A stretch of 64,000 nucleotides of DNA from Spongiactinospora rosea (GCF_003315795.1 NZ_QMEY01000035.1:1-64000), one strand, 5' to 3'. Positions 41,912 to 51,590 are shown, counted from the stretch's first letter. The notes: generated from the sequence alone by a model not told the origin. Program-made: numbers and translations.

Positions 41912-44038
41912 TCAGCGGCCGCTGTTCGGCCGCGGGGTTTCGGTGGGGGCCGGCCCGCAGGTCAGGTCGGTCTCCGGGCGGTACACCGTGCGGACCGGCG
42001 CATCGCGCTTGACCTCTTTCCCGCCGTTGAAGAAGACCCGGGTGACCTCGATGGTGAACCCGCGCTGCCCGGTCATCGGAATGCAGCCCGGCTTGTCGTC
42101 GGTCTCCCGGGTGAAGTCGGTGTAACTGTGCGGCTCGGTGGCCACCGCCTTGATGGTGTCGTAGCGCTTGGTCCCCCAGAACGACACGGTGATCGACGTG
42201 GAGGTGTAGCCGGTCTTGATCAGTACGCCGTGGTCGGAGTCGTTCTGCCACTGGAAGTCCGGTTGCGGGAAGGACACCGTGGACTCCCGGCCCGCCGGAT
42301 AGCGGGAGATGTAGAACTCGTGCGGCGTGTGCCTGACGTCCTTCAGCCCGGCGTAGAACACGGCGTTGTACATCGTCGTGACGAACTGGGAGATGCCCCC
42401 GCCCACCTCGTTCACCAGGCGGCCCGCGGTGATCTGCGGGGCCGGGACGAAGCCGCGCGCGGTGTCGCGCCGCCCGACCGTCTCGTTCAGTGAGAACGTC
42501 TCCCCCGGCTTGACCAGGTGGCCGTCCAGGATGTCGGCGATCGCGTGGATGTTGGTGACCCGGGGGGCGCAGCAGGGGTGCTGGGTGGTGAACTCGCTGA
42601 TCTTCTCCTTGATGCCCAGCTTGCGTACCTCGGCCGCGCCCACCCTCGGCTCGACCTCGACGAGCGACACCCGGATCGTCCGGCTGCCGCCCTGCTGGAC
42701 GACCTTCTCCACCGCGGCGGCCAGCTCGTCGGCATCGACGCCGAGCCCGGGCTTGCCGGGGGTCAGCTTGGGCTTGCCGTTGACGATGTCGTAACCGGCC
42801 TCGACGGGGGCCTTGGCCGGGTCCACCAGGCGGCTCTCCACCGCGGCCAGCGCCGCCTTGGCGTTGAACACGGGATCGAGCCCGCCGCTCTCGCCCGGCT
42901 CGAAGGTGAGGTTGGCGGCCAGCACGGACGGCATCAGCCGGGCGCGCCTGGCGCCGGTGCTGAGCGTGATGGGCGCGGCGACCGCCGCACGGGCCATCGC
43001 CGCCGCCTCCTTGAACTCCTTCTTGTCGATCTTGGGCCGCACCACGGTGATCGGGAGCTGGACGGGGCCGTCCTGCTCCGACAGGTAGGCGTCCTTGATC
43101 GCCTCGGCGGCGGCGTTCTGCTCCAGCGCGGTGCCGTCACGGGGCTCGACGACCCGGGGGCGTACGCCGCTGTAGCGGATCTCGCCCTCGCGCACCGGCC
43201 GGTCGATCTTCTTGGCCAGGTCCTCCACGGCCTCCAGCAGCCGGGCGGAGTCCACCGCGATCTCGGGTTCGAGCACGGTGGTGCCGGTCAGCCCGCGCCA
43301 CACCTCGATCGGATCGGGGAACCCGCTGGGGGCGTGCTCGATGGTGCCCACCACGTCGAGCTCCAGCCCGGCGCGCTCCGGCTTGATCTCGTACGGCACG
43401 CTCAGCGCCCGCACGGCGATCTCCTCCTTGCTGCGCTCGTCGAGCCCCTCGCGCAGCCGCTCCGCCGCCTGGGTGACGGTCAGCCCGCCGAGATCGACGC
43501 CCGCCACGGTGGTGCCGGGCAGGATGGCGCCCGACATGTAGACCGCGGGACCGAGATAGGCCAGGGCCAGGAGGATCAGCAGGCACACGATCGTGAGCAG
43601 CGGGCCGCGCCCGCGGCGGCGCGGCGGCGGGTCGGGCATCTGGATCTGCACGGGCGCGCCGCCGCTGAACGCGGGATCGCCCTCCATCGCCCCGGTGACC
43701 GGCGCCGACAGCGGCACCGGATGACGCCGCTCCGGCGGGCCGGAAGTGGGCCAGGGCTGCGGCGGCAACGGCACCGGGGGCAACTTGGAACCGCCCCCCG
43801 AATCGGCGCCACCGGCACTTTCCGACGGTGAATCCAACCCGCCGAAAATGTCGGGAGAAACGCCTGGCGGCAGTTTCCTGTCGCCGTCATCGGCCTGGTC
43901 GGACGTTTCGGAACGCTGCTCCGCGGCTCCGCGCTTTCCGCGTTTTCCGGCCTTGCCACCGGACTCCGGCGGAGCGGGCAGGGGTATCGCAGCGAACGGG
44001 TCCGTCGGCGGGTCTATCGACGCTCCGGCGTTCCGCAC
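41912..44038 (-). CDS. VanW-family protein with peptidoglycan-binding domains
   Basis: A 708-residue membrane-anchored protein. An acidic/Pro-rich cytoplasmic N-terminus (about 1-140) precedes one transmembrane helix (GPLLTIVCLLILLALAYLGP). Extracellular PG_binding_4-type repeats follow (TVAGVDLGGLTVTQAAERLR, RVSLVEVEPRVGAAEVRKLG), then a VanW domain: HPCCAPRVTNIHAIADILDG, VKPGETFSLNETVGRR, NEVGGGISQFVTTMYNAVFY and ISRYPAGRESTVSF. It resembles B. subtilis YoaR. Role in the cell wall is likely but undefined. Convergent with the PQQ lipoprotein, 12 bases between stops. Confidence 0.9.
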   Translation of the reverse strand: MRNAGASIDPPTDPFAAIPLPAPPESGGKAGKRGKRGAAEQRSETSDQADDGDRKLPPGVSPDIFGGLDSPSESAGGADSGGGSKLPPVPLPPQPWPTSGPPERRHPVPLSAPVTGAMEGDPAFSGGAPVQIQMPDPPPRRRGRGPLLTIVCLLILLALAYLGPAVYMSGAILPGTTVAGVDLGGLTVTQAAERLREGLDERSKEEIAVRALSVPYEIKPERAGLELDVVGTIEHAPSGFPDPIEVWRGLTGTTVLEPEIAVDSARLLEAVEDLAKKIDRPVREGEIRYSGVRPRVVEPRDGTALEQNAAAEAIKDAYLSEQDGPVQLPITVVRPKIDKKEFKEAAAMARAAVAAPITLSTGARRARLMPSVLAANLTFEPGESGGLDPVFNAKAALAAVESRLVDPAKAPVEAGYDIVNGKPKLTPGKPGLGVDADELAAAVEKVVQQGGSRTIRVSLVEVEPRVGAAEVRKLGIKEKISEFTTQHPCCAPRVTNIHAIADILDGHLVKPGETFSLNETVGRRDTARGFVPAPQITAGRLVNEVGGGISQFVTTMYNAVFYAGLKDVRHTPHEFYISRYPAGRESTVSFPQPDFQWQNDSDHGVLIKTGYTSTSITVSFWGTKRYDTIKAVATEPHSYTDFTRETDDKPGCIPMTGQRGFTIEVTRVFFNGGKEVKRDAPVRTVYRPETDLTCGPAPTETPRPNSGR

Positions 44039-44207
44039 GCCTCCGTCCTCTCGCTTCGTGGCCTCTCCTCACGCAACCCTACGGCACGGCCCTGATCTGA
44101 TGTCGGGGAAAGAAGACATTGTGCATCGGGATCAGGCGGTGTTGAACGGTCCTGCGATTTGGCGGGGACTCCTGCTGGTCCTGTGACGTGCAGGTACTCA
44201 AAGTATC

Positions 44208-44260
44208 GGCGCGCGCCCACCCCGGAAAGACCGGTTCCACGTCTTATGGAGGCGCGCGCC
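44208..44260. repeat. Paired self-complementary 10-mers downstream of gatB
   Basis: GGCGCGCGCC occurs at 44208-44217 and 44251-44260. The 10-mer is its own complement, so the two copies can form a long hairpin with a 33-base loop about 20 bases after the gatB stop. It is a candidate terminator for the gat cluster and has no T-run. Confidence 0.5.
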
Positions 44261-44279
44261 CGACCCCGCGGGGCCCTGC

Positions 44280-45785
44280 CTACTCGGAAACGCCGAGCTT
44301 GGCCAGGATCAGCTCACGGGCCCGGCCCGCGTCGGCCTTGCCCCTGCTGGCCTTCATCACCCCGCCGACCAGCGCGCCGACCGCGGCGACCTTGCCGCCG
44401 CGCACCTTGTCGGCCGCCGCCGCGTTGTCCGCGATGACCTGGTCGATGATCGCCGACAGCTCGCCCTCGTCGCTCACGACGCGCAGGCCGCGCCGTTCCA
44501 CGACCTCGTCGGGGTCGCCCTCGCCGGCCAGTACGCCCTCAAGCACCTGCCTGGCCAGCTTGTCGTTGACCGCGCCCTCAGCCACCATCGCGCACACCCG
44601 GGCCACCTGCACCGGCGTGATCGCCAGCTCGACCAGCGCGGAACCGGCCTCGTTGGCCCGGCGGGCCAGCTCGCCCATCCACCACTTGCGCGCGTCGGCG
44701 GGCGCGGCCCCGGCGGCGACGGTCGCCTCCACCAGGTCGATCGCGTCGGCGTTGTGCATCGAACGCATGTCCAGGTCGGACGCGCCCCACTCCTCCTGCA
44801 ACCGCGCGCGCCGCACCCGCGGCAGCTCCGGCAGCCCGCCCCGCAGGCTCTCCACCCACTCCGCGTCGGGCGCGATCGGCACCAGGTCGGGCTCGGGGAA
44901 GTAGCGGTAGTCCTGGGCCTCTTCCTTGGACCGCCCGGACGTCGTGGCGCCGGTGTCCTCATGGAAGTGCCGCGTCTCCTGGATGATCCGGCCGCCGTCG
45001 GCGAGGATCGCGCCCTGCCGCTCGATCTCGTGCCGGACCGCCCGCTCCACGCTGCGCAGCGAGTTGACGTTCTTGGTCTCGGTACGGGTGCCCCAGGTCG
45101 AGGTGCCGCGCGGCATCAGCGAGACGTTGACGTCACAGCGCAGCGACCCCTCCTCCATCCGCACGTCGGACACCCCGAGCGCGCGCATCAGCTCGCGCAG
45201 CTCCGCGACGTACGCCCTGGCGATCTCCGGCGCGAGCCGGTCGGTGCCCTCGATCGGCTTGGTCACGATCTCCACCAGCGGAATGCCCGCACGGTTGTAG
45301 TCGACGATCGAGTAGTCGGCCCCCTGGATCCGCCCGGTCGCCCCGCCCACATGCGTGGACTTCCCGGTGTCCTCCTCCAGGTGCACCCGCTCGATCTCGA
45401 CCCTGACGATCCGCCCGTCCACCTCGACATCGAGGTACCCGTCGGTGCACAGCGGCTCGTCGTACTGGCTGATCTGGTAGTTCTTCGGCATGTCCGGATA
45501 GAAGTAGTTCTTCCGCGCGAACCTGCACCACGACGCGATCGAGCAGTTCAGCGCCAGCCCGATCCTGATCGTCGACTCGATCGCCTTCTCGTTCGCCACC
45601 GGCAACGCCCCGGGCAACGCCAGGCACACCGGACACACCTGCGTGTTCGGCGCCCCCCCGAACTCCGTCCTGCACCCGCAGAACATCTTCGACGCCGTCC
45701 CCAGCTCGACATGGACCTCCATGCCCAGCACGGGTTCAAAGCGCCCAAGCGCCTCGTCGTACGGCATGAGCGTCTCAGTAGTCAT
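44280..45785 (-). CDS. gatB: Aspartyl/glutamyl-tRNA amidotransferase subunit B
   Basis: The tRNA-binding kinase subunit that phosphorylates the side-chain carboxylate of Glu-tRNA(Gln) or Asp-tRNA(Asn) before amidation with ammonia from GatA. A 501-residue protein: LGMEVHVELGTASKMFCGC, the zinc motif C-G-C...C-P-V-C, ARKNYFYPDMPKNYQISQYD, HLEEDTGKS and the C-terminal YqeY-like tail. Unlike the usual actinobacterial gatCAB arrangement, two extra genes stand between gatA and gatB. Confidence 0.97.
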   Translation of the reverse strand: MTTETLMPYDEALGRFEPVLGMEVHVELGTASKMFCGCRTEFGGAPNTQVCPVCLALPGALPVANEKAIESTIRIGLALNCSIASWCRFARKNYFYPDMPKNYQISQYDEPLCTDGYLDVEVDGRIVRVEIERVHLEEDTGKSTHVGGATGRIQGADYSIVDYNRAGIPLVEIVTKPIEGTDRLAPEIARAYVAELRELMRALGVSDVRMEEGSLRCDVNVSLMPRGTSTWGTRTETKNVNSLRSVERAVRHEIERQGAILADGGRIIQETRHFHEDTGATTSGRSKEEAQDYRYFPEPDLVPIAPDAEWVESLRGGLPELPRVRRARLQEEWGASDLDMRSMHNADAIDLVEATVAAGAAPADARKWWMGELARRANEAGSALVELAITPVQVARVCAMVAEGAVNDKLARQVLEGVLAGEGDPDEVVERRGLRVVSDEGELSAIIDQVIADNAAAADKVRGGKVAAVGALVGGVMKASRGKADAGRARELILAKLGVSE

Positions 45786-45849
45786 TTCAGCCTCTTACTC
45801 GGGTCGTCGTGAGTACAACGGTAGTGTGCCGGGCGGCCGTCCACGTACA

Positions 45850-46452
45850 TCAGAGAAACCCCTGGTCCACCAGGGCCTTCGTGGTGGCCGTCACCCACTC
45901 GGCGTAGGCCGGTAACCGGCAGAGCACGTCGAGGCCCACCCGGTCGCCGGCGAAGGCGAAGTGGTCACGGACCTCTCGGTGGGAGACACGGGCCAGGACC
46001 TCCCGCAGCACGCGTTTCGGATCGGCGATCTTCTCGGCATCACGCGGGCGCGCCGGCAGCGGCCCCAGATCCGCCCCCGGAACGGCGGCCCAGACACCGT
46101 GATCCACGAGCAGCCACGCCTCTGTCTCCCTGACCGGCACGAGCGGGATGACGGGCCGATCGACCCCGGCGTCCTGAAGCGCCTTGGCCAGACGTTCCGC
46201 CTTCTCCCGCTCACGATGATCGTTGTGCAGGAAGACGATGTGGCAGTCGGCGGCCAGTTCCACGGCGGCGGCGTGGATGCGCGCGTCGTCCTTGATCATG
46301 CGCAGGGTGCCGAACTCGACGGGTTCGATGTCGATCCGGCACCGCTCGGACCGATCGGCCAGCGCCCGGAGCTGCCGGGAGATCACCCGGCTCAGGAACA
46401 GTTCGTCGGTCTCGCCTTCGGCGATCAGACCCGCCACCAGCGGCCTGCTCAT
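45850..46452 (-). CDS. DUF4276-like protein, putative TOPRIM-like nuclease partner
   Basis: A 200-residue protein. IAEGETDELFL gives E12/E14, HIVFLHNDHRE gives D78, and ETEAWLLVDHGVW gives E109/E111 and D117, an acidic pattern like a TOPRIM-type metal site in DUF4276 proteins. Its ATG overlaps the stop of the AAA ATPase gene by 4 bases, so the pair is a unit. ATPase plus TOPRIM pairs of this type (OLD, Gabija, PARIS) act in phage defence, so a defence role is likely but unproven. The fold assignment is inferred from motifs. Confidence 0.7.
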   Translation of the reverse strand: MSRPLVAGLIAEGETDELFLSRVISRQLRALADRSERCRIDIEPVEFGTLRMIKDDARIHAAAVELAADCHIVFLHNDHREREKAERLAKALQDAGVDRPVIPLVPVRETEAWLLVDHGVWAAVPGADLGPLPARPRDAEKIADPKRVLREVLARVSHREVRDHFAFAGDRVGLDVLCRLPAYAEWVTATTKALVDQGFL

Positions 46453-47501
46453 GTCTCCAGCTGCCCGACGGAGCTGAGGTACTTGCGCACCTGGCGCGGG
46501 GAGACGAACTCACCGGGCTCCCCGCTCGACCGCACCGGCCTGGCCACCGTCACCCTCGATCGGGGCAGCCCGCCGCCGGCCCGCCAGGCGGTGTCGAGGA
46601 AGACGAGCGAGCCGGGGTCTTCGGCGTAGAGAGCCGAGACGACCACGGGTGAGTGGCTGGTGAAGATGACCTGACGCCGGGAGTCGCCGGACAGCACCCG
46701 CTGGCGAATGCGGGTGAGAAGCTCCCGCAACCGGCTCGGGTGGAGGCCGTTCTCCAGCTCCTCGACCATGATCGAGCCTGCGTGGTCGGGGTCGTGCAAC
46801 GCGGCCAGCAACGCGAGGATCCGCAGCGTGCCGTCAGAGGCGAGCCTGCCGGGCACCGGCTCATGGTCGACGAGAATGTCGAACGACCACTCCTCCTGAC
46901 GCTGGTCGAAGACGGGCTGGACGCCCGTGACGTCGGGAATGAGGGCGGCGAGATCCACGACCAGATCGGCCAGCGCGTCCGTGCCCTCCATTCGCCCGAG
47001 GACCGCGGCGAGGTTGCCCGCGTCCTCGGTCAGCGCCCGTCGATCCGCGGCCGTGACGGGACGGCGCATCGCGGACGGCTCCGGAACGTGCAGGTGCCAC
47101 GACGCCACCTCTGCCGGCCACTCTCGATCGGCGAAAGGCGGGCTGGTCGTGACATGCCACACTGCGGCTCGTACCGGATCGCGGCTTGACCGGATCTCCG
47201 CTCGGATATGGTCGCGCCCGGCCAGAGGCGTCTCCGCCTCGACCACCAGGTCGAACCACTCGACCGGCGCGCTTCTCCCAGGCCGGTGAAAAAGCTCCTG
47301 CGGCTTGCCCCTTCGCGGGATGAGCAGCGGATCCATCTCCCGCACGAGGGCGGAGAGAAGCGCGTCGCCGGCGAAGTCCAGCGCGTCGAAGAGGTTGGAC
47401 TTGCCGCTGGCGTTGGGCCCGACCAGGGCGAGGAACGGCGGGATGTCGAGCTGGAAGTCCAGAAAGGACTTGAAGCCGTCGATCTCGATGCGGGTGATCA
47501 T
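46449..47501 (-). CDS. AAA/SMC-like ATPase (COG4637/OLD type)
   Basis: A 350-residue ATPase. Walker A is GPNASGKSNL (28-37) inside ITRIEIDGFKSFLDFQLDIP, typical of RecF/OLD/SMC-like ATPases. A middle segment with LAALIPDVTGVQPVFD is followed by RLASDGTLRILALLAALHDP (signature-like), Walker B SIMVEELENGLHPSRL and H-loop IFTSHSPVVVSAL. The ATG follows GAGGGGAGGAACGG and lies 21 bases after the gatA stop, so it is likely transcribed with gatCA. Pairs with the overlapping DUF4276-like gene. Confidence 0.88.
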   Translation of the reverse strand: MITRIEIDGFKSFLDFQLDIPPFLALVGPNASGKSNLFDALDFAGDALLSALVREMDPLLIPRRGKPQELFHRPGRSAPVEWFDLVVEAETPLAGRDHIRAEIRSSRDPVRAAVWHVTTSPPFADREWPAEVASWHLHVPEPSAMRRPVTAADRRALTEDAGNLAAVLGRMEGTDALADLVVDLAALIPDVTGVQPVFDQRQEEWSFDILVDHEPVPGRLASDGTLRILALLAALHDPDHAGSIMVEELENGLHPSRLRELLTRIRQRVLSGDSRRQVIFTSHSPVVVSALYAEDPGSLVFLDTAWRAGGGLPRSRVTVARPVRSSGEPGEFVSPRQVRKYLSSVGQLET

Positions 47502-47522
47502 GCCGCCGTTCCTCCCCTCGTG

Positions 47523-49013
47523 TTACAGGGCCGGGGCCTTGGACAGCAGGGGGCCGCCCCAGCGGGATTCCAGGGCCGCTTCCAGGGCGGCGCCGACGCG
47601 GTAGCAGCGGTCGTCGCCGAGGACCGGGGCCATGATCTGGAGGCCGACCGGGAGGCCGTCCTCGTCGGCGAGGCCGCAGGGGATGGAGATGGCGGCGTTG
47701 CCGGTGAGGTTGGCCGGGATGGTGCAGAGGTCGGCGAGGTACATCGCCATCGGGTCGTCCACGCGCTCGCCGATCGGGAAGGCGGTGGTCGGGGTGGTGG
47801 GCGAGATCAGGACGTCGACCTGGTGGAAGGCGGCCTCGAAGTCGCGGGCGATCAGTGTGCGGACCTTCTGGGCCTGGCCGTAGTAGGCGTCGTAGTAGCC
47901 GCTGGACAGCGCGTACGTGCCGAGCATGATGCGGCGCTTGACCTCGGGGCCGAAGCCGGCCGCCCGGGTCATCGCCATGACCTCCTCGGCGCTGCGCTCA
48001 CCGTCGTCGCCGACGCGCAGGCCGTACCGCATGGCGTCGAAGCGGGCCAGGTTGGAGGAGCACTCCGAGGGGGCGATCAGGTAGTAGGCGGGCAGCGCCG
48101 TGGTGAAGGACGGGCAGGACAGCTCGACGACCTTGGCGCCCAGGGACTCCAGCAGCTCGACGGTCTCGTGGAAGCGGGCCACCACGCCGGGCTGGAAGCC
48201 CTCGCTGTCGAACTCCCGGACCACGCCGACGCGCAGCCCCGCGATGTCGGCGCGCCTGGCGGCCTCGACCACGCCGGGGACCGGCGCGTCGATCGACGTG
48301 GAGTCCATCGGGTCGTGGCCGGAGAACGCCTCGTGCAGCAGCGCGGCGTCGAGCACGTTGCGGGCGAACGGCCCGGGCGTGTCGAGCGAGGAGGCGAACG
48401 CGATCACGCCGTACCGGGAGGAACCACCGTAGGTCGGCTTCATGCCGACGATGCCGGTGACGGCGGCGGGCTGCCGGATGGAGCCGCCGGTGTCGGTGCC
48501 GGTGGACAGCGGGGCGGCGTACGCGGCGACGGCGGCGCTGGAGCCGCCGGAGGAGCCGCCGGGAACGCGCGTGAGGTCCCACGGGTTGCGGGTGACGCCG
48601 TACGCGGAGTTTTCGGTGGAGGAGCCCATCGCGAACTCGTCCAGGTTGGTCTTGCCCAAGATCACCAGACCGGCCTCGCGCAGCCGCCGGGTCACCGTCG
48701 CGTCGTACGGGGGGCGCCAGTCCTGGAGGATCTTCGAGCCCGCCGTCGTCGGCATGTCGGAGGTGGTGAAGACGTCCTTGTGCGCGATCGGCACACCGGC
48801 CAGCGGGCCGAGCCTTTCGCCCTTCGCCCGGCGTTCGTCGATCGCGCGCGCCTGGGCGAGCGCCGACTCGGTGGCCACGTGCAGGAAGGCGTGGACCTTG
48901 CCGTCGATCTCGGCGACGCGGTCGAGATGGGCCTGCGTCACCTCGACGGCGGACACCTCGCCCGTGGCCAGCAGCGCGCCCAGCTCGGCGGCGCTCTTAC
49001 GGATCAGGCTCAT
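47523..49013 (-). CDS. gatA: Aspartyl/glutamyl-tRNA amidotransferase subunit A
   Basis: Amidase-signature subunit that frees ammonia from glutamine for GatB. 496 residues with the catalytic triad K79 (IAHKDVF), cis-Ser S178 (TDTGGSIRQPA) and S154 region (PGGSSGGSSAA), positions equal to those of the S. aureus enzyme as I recall them. Its ATG overlaps the gatC stop. The genes downstream are the AAA ATPase and DUF4276 pair, not gatB directly. Confidence 0.97.
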   Translation of the reverse strand: MSLIRKSAAELGALLATGEVSAVEVTQAHLDRVAEIDGKVHAFLHVATESALAQARAIDERRAKGERLGPLAGVPIAHKDVFTTSDMPTTAGSKILQDWRPPYDATVTRRLREAGLVILGKTNLDEFAMGSSTENSAYGVTRNPWDLTRVPGGSSGGSSAAVAAYAAPLSTGTDTGGSIRQPAAVTGIVGMKPTYGGSSRYGVIAFASSLDTPGPFARNVLDAALLHEAFSGHDPMDSTSIDAPVPGVVEAARRADIAGLRVGVVREFDSEGFQPGVVARFHETVELLESLGAKVVELSCPSFTTALPAYYLIAPSECSSNLARFDAMRYGLRVGDDGERSAEEVMAMTRAAGFGPEVKRRIMLGTYALSSGYYDAYYGQAQKVRTLIARDFEAAFHQVDVLISPTTPTTAFPIGERVDDPMAMYLADLCTIPANLTGNAAISIPCGLADEDGLPVGLQIMAPVLGDDRCYRVGAALEAALESRWGGPLLSKAPAL

Positions 49014-49309
49014 GCCTCCTCCCCGAGGATGCGCGGCACCCGGAACCGGTCGTCCTCCACGGCAGGAGCGCCGGACAGCGCCTGTTGCGGCGTGAGGCTC
49101 GGGCGCACCTGGTCGGGGCGGTAGACGTTGGTGATCGGCAACGCGTGCGACGACGGCGGCACGTCCTCGGCGGCGACCTCGCTCACCTTGGCGACAGCGA
49201 CGATGATGGCATCGAGCTGGGCCGCGTAGTGGTCGAGCTCGTCGTCGGAGAGCGCCAGCCGGGACAACCGCGCCAGATGGGCGACCTCGTCGCGGGTTAT
49301 GGCTGACAT
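49010..49309 (-). CDS. gatC: Aspartyl/glutamyl-tRNA amidotransferase subunit C
   Basis: A 99-residue chaperone-like subunit stabilising GatA. ITRDEVAHLARLSRLALSDD and LDHYAAQLDAIIVAVAKVSE are the canonical helical region, followed by DVPPSSHALPITNVYRPDQV. It heads the gat cluster; its stop overlaps gatA (ATGA). Confidence 0.95.
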   Translation of the reverse strand: MSAITRDEVAHLARLSRLALSDDELDHYAAQLDAIIVAVAKVSEVAAEDVPPSSHALPITNVYRPDQVRPSLTPQQALSGAPAVEDDRFRVPRILGEEA

Positions 49310-49409
49310 AAGTCGTTAACCCGTTTCATGAATGGCGATTGGACACAGCCATCCTAGGGGCAGTGACCGGCCGTGGCCGAACGGATAAGGGCCCCGTGGG
49401 GCTTGCGCC

Positions 49410-51590
49410 TCACCAGAGGTCGGCCATCGCCAGGCCGTCGGTGAGCCCGTCGTTGAAACCGGCCTTGCCGACCGCCGCGGGCGTGCGTTCGCCCGCGGGC
49501 ACGGTACGGGCCGCCGCGCCCGCCGCGGTGAACACCGCCGCGGGCCCCTGGGCGGGCGCCAGCATCGTACGGCGGGCGCGCAGCCAGGTCGTCGCCTCGC
49601 CGGCCGGCATCGCCGCGCAGAACCACCAGCCCTGCCCGACGTCGCAGCCCATCTCCGAGAGCCGCCTGCTGACCTCGTCGGTCTCGACCCCCTCGGCGAC
49701 CGACCGCAGCCCGAGCGAGCGCACCAGATCGATGATCGAGCGCACGATGCGCGCGTTGTCCTCACCGGCGGGGTCGGCCAGCCGCCGTACGAAGGACGCG
49801 TCGATCTTGACCTCGGAGACGGCCATCCGCTGCAGCCGTACCAGCGAGGAGTATCCGGTGCCGAAGTCGTCGAGCGCGAGCGGCACGCCGAGGCCGACCA
49901 GGGCGTGGATCATGTCGGCCGCGTACGCCTGGTCGGTCATCAAGATCCGCTCGGTGACCTCCAGTTGGATGGCGGTGGGCGGCAGGCCGTAGCGGTCGAG
50001 TCCGGCGGCCAGGCGTTCGGGCAGACCGCTGTCGAGCAGGTCGCGGGCCGAGACGTTGACCGAGACCTGCACCCGCAGCCCGGCATCCCACCACTGCGCG
50101 GCCTGTTTCAGCGCCGCGTCGATGACGTACTGGGTGAGCTGGCGCATCAGGTAGGACTGCTCGGCGAGCGGCACGAAGTCGGCCGGGGCGATCAGGCCCC
50201 TGGCCGGGTGCTCCCAGCGCAGCAGGGCCTCCAGGCCGACGACCCGGCCGGTGCCCAGGCCGATCTTGGGCTGGTAGTGCAGGGTCAGCTCCCCGGCGTC
50301 CAGGCCGCGGCGCAGGTCGCCGAGCAGCAGCAGGCGCTCCGGGGAGTTGCGGTCGCGGTCGGCGACGTACGTCTCGACGCCGGTGCGCCCCTCCTTGGCC
50401 AGGTACATCGCGACGTCGGCGCGTTGCAGCAGGAGCTGGAAGTCGGGGGCGTGGTCGGGGTGCAGCGCGATGCCGACCGAGGCGTCGAGGTCGAAGGTCA
50501 TGCCCTCCAGGCGCACCGGTTCGGTCAGCGCCACCCGCAGCCGGGCGGCCACCTCCCTGGCCGCGGTGGCGTCTCTGACCGACGGCAGCAGTACCGCGAA
50601 CTCGTCACCGCCGAGCCTGGCCACCACGTCGCCGGGGCGCACGCTGTGGGTGAGGCGGTGCGCGACGATCTGGAGCAGCCGGTCGCCGACGGCGTGCCCG
50701 AGGGTGTCGTTGACCTCCTTGAAGCGGTCCAGGTCGAGCAGGAACAGGCCGACCCGGTCTTCGCCGCGCGCCTCGGCGATGGCCTCCTCGGTGCGCAGCA
50801 GCAGCAGCTTGCGGTTGGGCAGCCCGGTCAGGCCGTCGTGCAGGGCCTGGTGGTCGCGGCGCATCGACATGCCCGCGGTGAAGTAGACCGCGACCAGCGG
50901 CGCGACGAACAGCGGGACGAGCACCGGCGAGTACGTCATCACGACGACCACCACCGGGGCCAGGCCGAGCAGGCCGGTGTAGACGAGCGCCTGGTGGCCG
51001 ATGGTGGCCTTGATCACCCGCATCGGCGAGCGGCGCTCGTGCAGGGACACCGCCCAGCACACCAGCATGGCGCGGACCAGGAAGTAGGCCGCCGCGGCGA
51101 ACACGATGGCGATCAGGTGGCCGCCGCCGGGGACCCAGGGGGCGAGCGGGCTCGGCCGGATGCCGAAGGCGGTCAGCACCGCGGCCGCCGCGGTGCCGGC
51201 CATGGTGACCTGGGCGATGTTGAACATCACCCGGTGCCACGACTTGCGGGTGACCACGCCGTTGACCAGCACCGCGACGGCGTGCAGCAGGAGCGCGACC
51301 GGGAGCCCGTAGTGCAGCAGCACGGCGAAGTTGAACATCACCGACGGATAGGTGCCGTTGACCACCACCGACGAGGAGATCATCACCGGCCGCAACTCGC
51401 CGAGCACGACCAGAACGCCGAGCATCCAGAACAGTGGTACGCGGGTGAGCCCGGCCGCCTCGGCGGGGTCGAGCAGAGCCAGGGCCACGGTCAGCGTCGT
51501 GAAACCGATCGTGATGACACCGGCCAGGTAGGCCCACAGCGGTGAGCCGACGCGGGGTCCGGTGTCGCGTGTGTCGGTCGGGTCGGTCAT
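49410..51590 (-). CDS. Membrane GGDEF-EAL protein (second)
   Basis: A 726-residue cyclic-di-GMP enzyme without a PAS domain. Six or seven hydrophobic helices at about 20-250 (WAYLAGVITIGFTTLTVALA onwards) precede GGDEF (HDGLTGLPNRKLLLLRTEEA, intact RLGGDEFAVL) and EAL (LHYQPKIGLGTGRVVGLEAL, VNVSARDLLDSGLPERLAAG, DDFGTGYSSL, VAEGVETDEV). The C-terminal 40 residues are a low-complexity tail. Both catalytic motifs look intact. Starts 307 bases from ligA with an AT-rich gap between. Confidence 0.92.
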   Translation of the reverse strand: MTDPTDTRDTGPRVGSPLWAYLAGVITIGFTTLTVALALLDPAEAAGLTRVPLFWMLGVLVVLGELRPVMISSSVVVNGTYPSVMFNFAVLLHYGLPVALLLHAVAVLVNGVVTRKSWHRVMFNIAQVTMAGTAAAAVLTAFGIRPSPLAPWVPGGGHLIAIVFAAAAYFLVRAMLVCWAVSLHERRSPMRVIKATIGHQALVYTGLLGLAPVVVVVMTYSPVLVPLFVAPLVAVYFTAGMSMRRDHQALHDGLTGLPNRKLLLLRTEEAIAEARGEDRVGLFLLDLDRFKEVNDTLGHAVGDRLLQIVAHRLTHSVRPGDVVARLGGDEFAVLLPSVRDATAAREVAARLRVALTEPVRLEGMTFDLDASVGIALHPDHAPDFQLLLQRADVAMYLAKEGRTGVETYVADRDRNSPERLLLLGDLRRGLDAGELTLHYQPKIGLGTGRVVGLEALLRWEHPARGLIAPADFVPLAEQSYLMRQLTQYVIDAALKQAAQWWDAGLRVQVSVNVSARDLLDSGLPERLAAGLDRYGLPPTAIQLEVTERILMTDQAYAADMIHALVGLGVPLALDDFGTGYSSLVRLQRMAVSEVKIDASFVRRLADPAGEDNARIVRSIIDLVRSLGLRSVAEGVETDEVSRRLSEMGCDVGQGWWFCAAMPAGEATTWLRARRTMLAPAQGPAAVFTAAGAAARTVPAGERTPAAVGKAGFNDGLTDGLAMADLW

